Source of the DNA: RUG14199 sp045535205
GTDB taxonomy: Bacteria; Bacillota; Clostridia; Oscillospirales; CAG-272
Assembly: GCA_045535205.1 (NCBI GenBank)
Contig: JAZSLF010000060.1
Coordinates: 1 to 12,449 of the forward strand
Length of the DNA: 12,449 nucleotides
Direction of reading: 5' to 3'
In this document: positions 6,211-12,449 of the stretch, piece after piece
Position numbering within the stretch: position 1 is the stretch's first letter
Layout of the letters: every line of letters begins with the position of its first letter
The notes under the pieces: model-generated
The model's database searches: none
The model's input: only the letters and a program-made list of their open reading frames with translations
Told to the model about the DNA's origin: nothing
Program-made: the position numbers and the translations under genes

Positions 6211-8418
6211 ATGGACAGAAACGGTAAAATTGAATTATCGGGAGTTGTGGACTCCGTTATTTTTGAAAATCGGGAAAACGGATATTCCATCTGCGAGATC
6301 GAAGACGAATACGGAAATCCCGTTGTTCTTGCGGGAATAATGCCCTATATCACAGAGGGCGACAATATCAAAGCTGTCGGAAACTGGGTAATTCATCCAA
6401 CATATGGCAAGCAGTTAAAGGTGACGAGCTACGAAAAAAGTATGCCTACCGACAATGCAAGCATCCTGCGTTATCTTTCATCGGGAGTCGTTCACGGTGT
6501 TGGGCCCAAAACAGCCGCAAAAATAGTTGAAAAGTTCGGCGAATGCACCTTTGACGTTCTTGACAACCATCCCGAATGGTTGGCCGAAATCAACGGCATA
6601 AGCAAGAAAAAAGCCCTTGAGATCAGCAGAAACTACAAAGAGGTCGCAGGTGCACGTAACATTATGATACGCTTCAAGGATTATCTTTCGGATAATATGT
6701 CCATGAAGATCTATCAGAAGTGGGGCGGAAGTGCCATTGACAGAATAAAGGAAAATCCTTACCTTCTGTGCGAGACCTTTCAGGGCATCGGATTTGCAAA
6801 AGCAGATGCCGTCGCCATGAGCTTCGGAATAGAAAAGAACTCTCCGTTCCGTCTTACAGGCGGTATAACATCGTTTTTACGGACTGTTTCGGCAAGAGAG
6901 GGCCATACCTGTATGCCCTTTGAAAGTCTCAAGGAACGCTCGGCAAAAATGCTTGAGGTCACTCCCGATGATATACACAACACCGTTCTTGATATGCTCA
7001 TAGGTGCCAAGCTCCGTGTTGTAACAAGGGGTGAAACAAAATATATCTATCTCCCCGAATATTACAACGCAGAAAAATACATAGCATCAAAGCTCACCTC
7101 TCTTGACCGCCAATGTGCTTCTCTTAGCGGAGAGGATATCGGAAGAATGGTTTTTCGTGCCGAGAGAGAAACAGGACTTTCCTACGACACATTACAGAAA
7201 AAAGCTATCTTTTCTGCACTTGAAACAGGTATTATGATACTGACGGGCGGTCCCGGTACAGGTAAGACTACGGTAATAAAGGCCCTTATTTCGATCTTTT
7301 CCTCTCTCGGTATGGATATTGCCCTTGCCGCACCGACGGGCAGAGCCGCCAAGAGAATGAGCGAGGCCACCTCAAGCGAGGCAAAAACCATTCACCGTCT
7401 GTTAGGAATGGAATTTTCAGACGGTGACGTCTCAAGATTTACAAAGAACGAAAGCGACCGTCTTGACGAGGATGTATTTATAATCGACGAGACCTCAATG
7501 ATCGATATTATTCTGATGGAAGCCTTTCTGAAGGCTGTAAAGCCGGGAGCACGAATTATACTTATCGGAGATGCTGACCAGCTTCCTTCCGTTGGGGCAG
7601 GCAACGTACTGTCTGACCTTATTGCAAGTGAAAAATTCAACACCGTAAAGCTTACAAAGATATTCAGGCAGGAAGATAACAGTCTTATAATTTCAAATGC
7701 TCACGCGGTAAACGAGGGCAAAATGCCCGAAATTTCAAACAAGAGCAGCGATTTCTTCTTTCTTCCGAGAGAAAATGATGAGGATATTGCAAAAACGCTC
7801 TGTGACCTTTACAAAAACAGACTTCCCAAAACTTACGGTGCAAGCTCCATTGACGAGATACAAATACTGACGCCCTCAAGAAAAGGAATTTGCGGTACTG
7901 AATATCTGAATGCTATGCTTCAAAGCTATATGAACCCGCCTGACAGCAAAAAGCGGGAAAGACGCTTCAGAGACATAGTTTTCAGAGAAGGCGACAAGGT
8001 CATGCAAACAAAGAACAATTATGATCTTGCCTGGGAAAAAGACGGCTTTGAAGGCGAAGGCATATTCAACGGAGACATCGGTATAATAGAGGAAATAAAC
8101 AATGCCGAAAACTTTTTCAGAATTAACTTCGACGATAAGATATGCGAATATGATACGGCATTTCTTGAGGAGCTTGAGCACGCATGGGCGATAACGGTCC
8201 ACAAGAGTCAGGGAAGCGAATATCCCTTTGTGATCTTCCCTCTTTACTCCTGTGCCCCCATGCTTCTTTGCAGAAACTTATTCTACACAGCCATTACAAG
8301 AGCCAAAAAGATGGTTATTTTGGTAGGTAAAAAACATATTATCGGTCAGATGGTTGAAAACGACAGGCACGCCGTTCGCCATACGGGCCTTTACAATATG
8401 CTGAAAAAAGAGGACTGA
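6211..8418 (+). CDS. recD2: RecD2 family ATP-dependent DNA helicase
   Basis: RecD2 is a 5'-3' superfamily 1B DNA helicase of bacteria without RecBCD, acting in DNA repair and replication-fork upkeep. The 735-residue length is normal for the family. The N-terminal OB-like domain is followed by tandem helix-hairpin-helix motifs (GVVHGVGPKTAAKIVEKFG from about residue 92, and EINGISKKKALEIS). The helicase core has the Walker A motif GGPGTGKTT at 346-354, APTGRAAKRM as motif Ia, DET at 426-428 as Walker B, GDADQLPSVG as motif III, and TKIFRQ as motif IV. Near the C-terminus are VHKSQGSEY (663-671) and YTAITRAK (692-699). GGAGG at 6201-6205 is five nucleotides from the ATG. It is the first gene of an operon with hprA-like and bglX-like genes; its stop codon is one base from the next start. 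Confidence 0.96.
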   Translation: MDRNGKIELSGVVDSVIFENRENGYSICEIEDEYGNPVVLAGIMPYITEGDNIKAVGNWVIHPTYGKQLKVTSYEKSMPTDNASILRYLSSGVVHGVGPKTAAKIVEKFGECTFDVLDNHPEWLAEINGISKKKALEISRNYKEVAGARNIMIRFKDYLSDNMSMKIYQKWGGSAIDRIKENPYLLCETFQGIGFAKADAVAMSFGIEKNSPFRLTGGITSFLRTVSAREGHTCMPFESLKERSAKMLEVTPDDIHNTVLDMLIGAKLRVVTRGETKYIYLPEYYNAEKYIASKLTSLDRQCASLSGEDIGRMVFRAERETGLSYDTLQKKAIFSALETGIMILTGGPGTGKTTVIKALISIFSSLGMDIALAAPTGRAAKRMSEATSSEAKTIHRLLGMEFSDGDVSRFTKNESDRLDEDVFIIDETSMIDIILMEAFLKAVKPGARIILIGDADQLPSVGAGNVLSDLIASEKFNTVKLTKIFRQEDNSLIISNAHAVNEGKMPEISNKSSDFFFLPRENDEDIAKTLCDLYKNRLPKTYGASSIDEIQILTPSRKGICGTEYLNAMLQSYMNPPDSKKRERRFRDIVFREGDKVMQTKNNYDLAWEKDGFEGEGIFNGDIGIIEEINNAENFFRINFDDKICEYDTAFLEELEHAWAITVHKSQGSEYPFVIFPLYSCAPMLLCRNLFYTAITRAKKMVILVGKKHIIGQMVENDRHAVRHTGLYNMLKKED

Positions 8419-8419
8419 T

Positions 8420-9382
8420 ATGGACAGAAAACTCAAAATAGTTTGTACAGATATTTCCAGCGTTACCAACGGTGACGTTGATATTTCGGTATTTGAAAGC
8501 TTCGGCGAGGTGGTATGCTATGACGTTACCCGTCCCGAAGATACAGCTGAAAGAATTAAGGATGCGGATATTATCCTTATAAACAAAACGAATATAGGAA
8601 AAGCTGAGATAGATGCCGCAAAAAATCTCCGTTATATAGGAATTTTTGCAACCGGCTTCAATATGGTCGACATTGACTATGCAAAAGAAAAAGGAATAGT
8701 TGTTTCCAATGCGGGACAGTATTCCACAAACGCTGTCGCACAGCACACCTTTGCACTTATTCTTGAAATGTTTTCAAATACGGGAAACTATGCCTCGTTC
8801 GTTGCAGGAGGCGGCTGGAAACAGGCTAAGATCTTTACCGCTTACGTCGGCGGCACCGACGAAGTCTTCGGAAAGACTCTCGGTATAATCGGATTTGGAA
8901 GCATCGGCTCTGCCGTAGCCAAGATCGCTCTCGCCTTCGGCATGAAGGTCATCGCTTTCACAAGAACACCTAAAACTGCAGAAGGCGTCACCTTTGTTGA
9001 TAAGGAAACATTGTTCAGAGAAAGTGATATAATCAGTATCCACTGTCCTCTTACAAAAGAAACGGAAAAGATGGTCAATGCCGAAACGCTCTCACTTTGT
9101 AAAGACGGAGTTTACATCATCAACACATCAAGAGGTCCCGTTATAGACGAAGATGCCCTTCTCTCTGCTCTTGAAAGCGGCAAGGTTGCAGGTGCAGGTC
9201 TTGATGTTTTGGCTGTAGAGCCAATGACGAAGGACTGTCCTCTTGCCAATGCACCAAACACGGTAATAACACCTCACGTAGCATGGGCACCAAAAACCAC
9301 AAGAGAACGTCTTGTGGGTATCGTCACCGAAAACATTGAAGCTTTCCTTGCGGGAAAGCCGAAAAATCAGGTGAACAAATAG
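8420..9382 (+). CDS. hprA: D-2-hydroxyacid dehydrogenase, glycerate (hydroxypyruvate) dehydrogenase-like
   Basis: This 320-residue cytoplasmic enzyme belongs to the NAD(P)-dependent D-isomer-specific 2-hydroxyacid dehydrogenases. It has the split substrate-binding domain at both ends and a central Rossmann fold with GFGSIG at 158-163. The catalytic triad is intact: Arg238 in NTSRGPVIDE, Glu267 in DVLAVEP and His286 in ITPHVAWAP. The N-terminal pattern with NKTNIG, ATGFNMVDIDYA and AGQYSTNAVAQHTFALIL resembles glycerate/hydroxypyruvate dehydrogenases more than D-lactate dehydrogenases or SerA; the C-terminal ACT domain of many SerA proteins is absent. Substrate choice cannot be settled from sequence alone. 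AGAGG at 8409-8413, inside the recD2 end, serves the ATG at 8420 with a 6-nt spacer. The gap to recD2 is one base and to the GH3 gene nine bases, so the three should be co-transcribed. Confidence 0.9.
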   Translation: MDRKLKIVCTDISSVTNGDVDISVFESFGEVVCYDVTRPEDTAERIKDADIILINKTNIGKAEIDAAKNLRYIGIFATGFNMVDIDYAKEKGIVVSNAGQYSTNAVAQHTFALILEMFSNTGNYASFVAGGGWKQAKIFTAYVGGTDEVFGKTLGIIGFGSIGSAVAKIALAFGMKVIAFTRTPKTAEGVTFVDKETLFRESDIISIHCPLTKETEKMVNAETLSLCKDGVYIINTSRGPVIDEDALLSALESGKVAGAGLDVLAVEPMTKDCPLANAPNTVITPHVAWAPKTTRERLVGIVTENIEAFLAGKPKNQVNK

Positions 9383-9391
9383 GAGAAATTT

Positions 9392-11542
9392 ATGTTTACA
9401 AGAAACAATCCCGATTATGTAAAGGCTTTGGAAAGAGCAGAAAAGCTTCTTTCCGAACTCACCCTTGAAGAAAAAATAATCCAGCTGACACAATACGTCG
9501 GCTGTGACCATTCATATAACCCCGAACACAAGGAGGAAGGCGGCGGCACAAACGCAGGCAGATGCGGCTCTCTCCTTGCGGCAAGCGGAGTTAAAACAGT
9601 AAATGCACTTCAAAAAATTGCCGTCGAGCACACTCCTCACAATATTCCCATTATTACGGGGTGTGACGTTATTCACGGCTATCGCACAACTTACCCCATT
9701 CCTCTCGGTATGTCCTGCTCCTTTGAGCCTGAGCTTGTGAGAAAATGCTACGGCACAATAGGCAAGGAAGCCAAAAGCGACGGTGTGCATTGGGTGTACG
9801 CTCCCATGGTAGACATAGTTCGTGACAGCCGTTGGGGCAGAGTTGCAGAAAGCTTCGGCGAAGACACCTTCCTTGCCTCAAAAATGAGCGAAGCGGCTGT
9901 TAAGGGCTTTCAGAATGACGGCGGTGTTATGGCTTGTATGAAGCACTTCGTCGCTTACGGTGCTTGTGAGGGCGGCCGGGACTACAACGGCTGTGATATG
10001 AGCGATCAGACTCTTTTCAACACATATATCCCGCCTTTTCAGGCAGGTGTTGACGCAGGTGTCGGCACGTTTATGAATGCCTTCAATGATATTAACGGCA
10101 TTCCCTGTGCAGGTAACAAGCGTATAATGACTGATATTTTAAGAGGAAAAATGGGATTTGACGGCTTCGTTGTTTCAGACTACGATGCAGTAATCGAGCT
10201 TATCAATCACGGGTATGCGGAAGATGAAAAGGATGCGGCATACAAAGGATTTGATGCAGGCATTGATGTACTTATGCTGGGAAATCTCTACAACAACAAG
10301 CTCCCCGAGCTTGTTGCAGAAGGCAAAATAAGTGAAGAACAGATAGATCATTCTGTTCTCCGTATTCTTGCGGCTAAATACCTCATCGGTGTAATGGATG
10401 AGCCCTACGTTGATGAAACGGCTTCTCAGCCGTTCTTTTCCGATGAGCACGTTGCTCTCTGCCGTGAGATAGGCAGAAAGAGTCTTGTTCTTCTTGAAAA
10501 TGACGGTATACTTCCCTTGTCAAGAGATAAGTATAAAGGGAAAAGAATCGGTCTTGCAGGTCCTATTTCCACAGATGCCGACTCCGTTCTCGGATGTTGG
10601 GCATCCGACAAGCATCCTGAACGCACCGTAACGTTGAAGCAGGCACTTACGGAGGCGTATCCGGAAAGCGAGATCATCACAGAAAGCGGTATTTCATTTA
10701 TCGGTGAAGACACGTCTATTGACAAGGCAGTAGAAAAAATGACCGACTGTGACGTTATAGTTCTTGCTCTTGCAGAGCCTTACTGGGACACCGGTGAAGC
10801 GACAAGCAAGGTATCCCTTGAGCTCCCCAAAGAGCAGATCGTGCTTCTTGATAGATTGACGGAGCTTGAAAAGCCCATAGTTCTTCTCGTTTCATCGGGA
10901 AGACCTATGCTTCTCGCTGACATCAGGGGCAAAGTGAATGCAATTCTCAATATATGGTCTCCCGGCTCTGAATCGGGTCATGCGATCTGCGATATTCTCA
11001 CAGGTGACTATTCACCTTCGGGAAAAACCACGGTTTCCTTCCCTTATGCTACAGGTCAGATGCCCCTTTACTACAATCACAGAAGCACAGGCAGACCCGC
11101 CTTTGACAAAATAAAATTTGAATGTAAATACTGCGATTGTCCCATAGGCCCTCTTTATCCTTTCGGATACGGTCTTTCTTATTCAGAATTTGAGTACACA
11201 GACGCACGTATTTCAGGAAATTCTTTTAAAGCCGATGAAACGATCGGTCTTTGCTTCAATGTAACAAATAAAGGTAAGTACACGGCTGATGACGTTGTAC
11301 AGATCTACACAAGAGATCTTTTCGGAAGCATTACACGTCCCGTAAAAGAGCTTAAAGCATTTAAAAAGCTTACTCTTGCTCCCGGTGAAACAAAAAATGT
11401 TAAGATCGCACTTCCCGTTTCCGACCTCGCCTTCTGGAATGCAGACATGAACTACGTAGTAGAACCCGGAAAATTCAAGCTTTGGATAGCTCACCACAGC
11501 GCCGACAACGAAATAGAATTTGAGTTTGAAGTTACTGAATGA
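9392..11542 (+). CDS. bglX: Glycoside hydrolase family 3 beta-glucosidase, BglX-like
   Basis: This 716-residue enzyme would release glucose or related sugars from the non-reducing end of beta-linked oligosaccharides by a retaining mechanism. The N-terminal TIM barrel contains GCDVIHGYRTTYPIPLG, the RDSRWGR motif at 144-150, KHF at 184-186 and the nucleophile Asp263 in VVSDYDAV. The second alpha/beta domain starts near RKSLVLLEN (362-370) and has WDTGEATSKVSLELP, the region where GH3 enzymes place the acid/base glutamate. FGYGLSYSEFEY and a C-terminal fibronectin III-like domain (about 610-716) complete the usual BglX order. There is no signal peptide, unlike periplasmic E. coli BglX, so it should act on imported sugars. 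AGGAG at 9381-9385 overlaps the previous stop and stands six nucleotides from the ATG. It is the last gene of the operon, ahead of a hairpin-rich spacer. Confidence 0.95.
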   Translation: MFTRNNPDYVKALERAEKLLSELTLEEKIIQLTQYVGCDHSYNPEHKEEGGGTNAGRCGSLLAASGVKTVNALQKIAVEHTPHNIPIITGCDVIHGYRTTYPIPLGMSCSFEPELVRKCYGTIGKEAKSDGVHWVYAPMVDIVRDSRWGRVAESFGEDTFLASKMSEAAVKGFQNDGGVMACMKHFVAYGACEGGRDYNGCDMSDQTLFNTYIPPFQAGVDAGVGTFMNAFNDINGIPCAGNKRIMTDILRGKMGFDGFVVSDYDAVIELINHGYAEDEKDAAYKGFDAGIDVLMLGNLYNNKLPELVAEGKISEEQIDHSVLRILAAKYLIGVMDEPYVDETASQPFFSDEHVALCREIGRKSLVLLENDGILPLSRDKYKGKRIGLAGPISTDADSVLGCWASDKHPERTVTLKQALTEAYPESEIITESGISFIGEDTSIDKAVEKMTDCDVIVLALAEPYWDTGEATSKVSLELPKEQIVLLDRLTELEKPIVLLVSSGRPMLLADIRGKVNAILNIWSPGSESGHAICDILTGDYSPSGKTTVSFPYATGQMPLYYNHRSTGRPAFDKIKFECKYCDCPIGPLYPFGYGLSYSEFEYTDARISGNSFKADETIGLCFNVTNKGKYTADDVVQIYTRDLFGSITRPVKELKAFKKLTLAPGETKNVKIALPVSDLAFWNADMNYVVEPGKFKLWIAHHSADNEIEFEFEVTE

Positions 11543-11550
11543 TAAGACAA

Positions 11551-11580
11551 GGGGAAAACTTTCTGCAGAAAGTTTTCCCC
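11551..11580. repeat. 30-bp perfect palindrome after the GH3 gene
   Basis: GGGGAAAACTTTC at 11551-11563 and GAAAGTTTTCCCC at 11568-11580 form a perfect 13-bp stem around TGCA, which is itself self-complementary. It begins 8 nt after the GH3 stop. No T run follows on either strand, so it is not a classic intrinsic terminator, though it may act as a transcript-end stabiliser or a factor-independent pause/terminator. Confidence 0.92.
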
Positions 11581-11609
11581 TCAGAGTGTAGACAAAGTCT
11601 ACACTCTGA
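11581..11609. repeat. 13-bp perfect hairpin with AAA loop
   Basis: TCAGAGTGTAGAC (11581-11593) pairs perfectly with GTCTACACTCTGA (11597-11609) around a three-base AAA loop. It directly abuts the preceding palindrome without spacer. No T run follows. Confidence 0.92.
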
Positions 11610-11635
11610 GTCAGACTGAGAGAAACGCAGGTAGA

Positions 11636-11694
11636 TTTGGCGATTTTTTCCTCGTCAGCGTAGCTTACTACGGTAGAGGGAAAAACTCGCCAAA
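11636..11694. repeat. Long imperfect inverted repeat with an inner hairpin
   Basis: The arms 11636-11653 (TTTGGCGATTTTTTCCTC) and 11676-11694 (GAGGGAAAAACTCGCCAAA) are complementary except for one mismatch and one unpaired base. Between them CGTAG and CTACG (11659-11663 and 11668-11672) form an inner hairpin with a CTTA loop. On RNA this would be a roughly 59-nt stem-loop. It ends four nucleotides before the 141-bp repeat element. Confidence 0.85.
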
Positions 11695-11697
11695 AGC

Positions 11698-11838
11698 AGA
11701 TGTGGCGGGCATTTGCCCGCCCTTTCCATGTCAAATAATTCCCTCAAGAAAGATTTGTTTTATACATGCTTTTCTTCTCACATCTGCGTTATACCAAGTT
11801 TGTCTTCGGTCTGAGGCGGGCAAAAGCCCGCCACATCT
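11698..11838. mobile_element. 141-bp MITE-like element with 24-bp terminal inverted repeats
   Basis: The ends, 11698-11721 and 11815-11838, are inverted repeats of 24 bp matching at 23 positions: each outer end is AGATGTGGCGGGC, and each contains its own hairpin, GGCGGGC/GCCCGCC, with an ATTT or AAAA loop. A further copy of the outer end, CACATCTGC, lies inside at 11779-11787, complementary to GCAGATGTG at 11696-11704. The interior has no credible gene. No target-site duplication is obvious, so a non-mobile palindromic intergenic repeat (REP/BIME-like) is an alternative to a MITE. The inverted repeats are certain; mobility is inference. Confidence 0.6.
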
Positions 11839-11891
11839 CCTTTGTCGGCGTTTTTTCGGCTATTATAAACCGTTAAGATGCCAACTTAAAT

Positions 11892-12449
11892 TTATTTTTC
11901 ATCCCTGATTTGTTTTTTCACTTTACTTAAAATAGTTAACACAACGACCAATATTACAGGAAATACCGTTGCAACAAGTAATCCCGATTTAAGATTTCCA
12001 CCTGCCATTTCGGAAAGACTTCCCACCATAGCAGGACTTACCATAGCACCTAAATCGCCGGCCAAGGCCAAAAATGCGAACATCGCAGTTCCACCCCTTG
12101 GACATTTCTGCGAGGATATGCTGATAGAGCCCGGCCACATAATACCGACCGCTAACCCACAAAGTGCACAGCCTGTAAGTCCGAGAATCGAAGATGCCGA
12201 TAAGGATGCCAACAGATAGCACCCTGCACACATTGCGCCGCAGATAAGCATAACCCCCGTCAGATCAAGTTTCTCGCTGAATTTACCGTACAGCATACGT
12301 GATATACCCATAAACATTGCAAATAAACACGGGCCTGCCAAATCACCAATCGTTTTGGATACTCCGATAGCAGATTCAGTAAATGCCGATGCCCATTGAG
12401 CCAAGTCGGATCGTAGCCATGTCGTTCTGTGAGCCAAGGAGTTGTAGTT
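11892..12449 (-). CDS. MFS transporter, C-terminal half, truncated by the window edge
   Basis: The frame is open from the right edge to a TGA-side stop at 11892, giving about 185 residues; the N-terminal half lies outside. Hydrophobic helices correspond to about TM7-TM12 of a major facilitator superfamily permease. QWASAF and GVSKTIGDLAGPCLFA lead into the MFS loop motif GISRMLYGKFSEK, then GCALCGLAVGIMWPG, GGTAMFAFLALAGDLGA and a last helix SGLLVATVFPVILVVVLTIL with a basic tail. The pattern matches a clostridial subgroup often labelled sugar/FucP-like, but the substrate cannot be named. A TTG at 12437 is not a true start because the frame continues upstream. Residues just before QWASAF (HRTTWLRSDLA) look less hydrophobic than expected for TM7, which could reflect divergence or a frameshift near the edge. 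It converges on the GH3 operon. Confidence 0.85.
   Translation of the reverse strand, partial: NYNSLAHRTTWLRSDLAQWASAFTESAIGVSKTIGDLAGPCLFAMFMGISRMLYGKFSEKLDLTGVMLICGAMCAGCYLLASLSASSILGLTGCALCGLAVGIMWPGSISISSQKCPRGGTAMFAFLALAGDLGAMVSPAMVGSLSEMAGGNLKSGLLVATVFPVILVVVLTILSKVKKQIRDEK

Noticed and set aside
11213..11734. 173-codon minus-strand open frame over the GH3 3' end and the hairpin region
   Set aside because: It runs opposite the conserved fibronectin III-like domain of the GH3 enzyme and through the palindromes; no recognisable protein features.
11551..11838. Possible CRISPR array suggested by clustered repeats
   Set aside because: The repeats are inverted rather than direct, differ from one another, and show no regular spacers or cas genes.
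11702..11908. 68-codon plus-strand open frame across the 141-bp repeat element
   Set aside because: It lies across both inverted repeats, lacks a ribosome site and its product looks random (rich in Cys, Pro and Phe from repeat sequence).

Overview
The window looks like a chromosomal fragment from an anaerobic, low-to-mid GC Gram-positive of the class Clostridia, probably an uncultured gut or rumen Oscillospirales/Ruminococcaceae-type organism. This rests on a RibU-type ECF S-component, a SAM-I riboswitch in front of metK, consensus sigma-A promoters, strong AGGAGG-like ribosome binding sites, a RecD2 without RecBC, and a cytoplasmic BglX-like GH3 enzyme. The placement is inferred from gene content and style; no rRNA or other definitive marker is present.

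Layout. 1-1102: 3' part of tuf (EF-Tu), ending in a clean intrinsic terminator. 1103-2460: two small membrane-protein genes, ribU (riboflavin uptake) and a COG2426 'small multidrug export' family gene; the second has its own consensus promoter. 2461-3906: promoter, SAM-I riboswitch with terminator/antiterminator, metK, terminator. This is a self-contained feedback unit in which SAM represses SAM synthetase. The aptamer appears to lack helix P4.

3907-6126: the least ordinary part, a tightly overlapping three-gene cassette ending in its own terminator. Gene 1 is a 234-aa soluble protein that resembles EspG-type chaperones of type VII secretion in layout. Gene 2 is a 317-aa protein with a WXG100/LXG-like helical N-terminus and a C-terminal HExxH metallopeptidase domain. 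Gene 3 is a small lipoprotein whose likely start lies inside the end of gene 2. I read it as a candidate chaperone, type VII-secreted metallopeptidase toxin and surface immunity lipoprotein. The HExxH motif and the signal peptide are directly visible; the secretion and immunity roles are inference.

6127-11542: a perfect TTGACA-N17-TATAAT promoter drives an apparent operon of recD2, a D-2-hydroxyacid (glycerate-type) dehydrogenase and a bglX-like GH3 beta-glucosidase, with gaps of 1 and 9 nt. 11543-11891: a gene-free spacer between converging genes that is almost entirely inverted repeats: a 30-bp perfect palindrome, a 13-bp stem hairpin, a long imperfect stem, and a 141-bp element bounded by 24-bp near-perfect terminal inverted repeats that are each hairpins themselves. 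11892-12449: the C-terminal half of an MFS transporter on the minus strand, running off the window.

No tRNA, rRNA, CRISPR array, transposase or integrase gene was seen.
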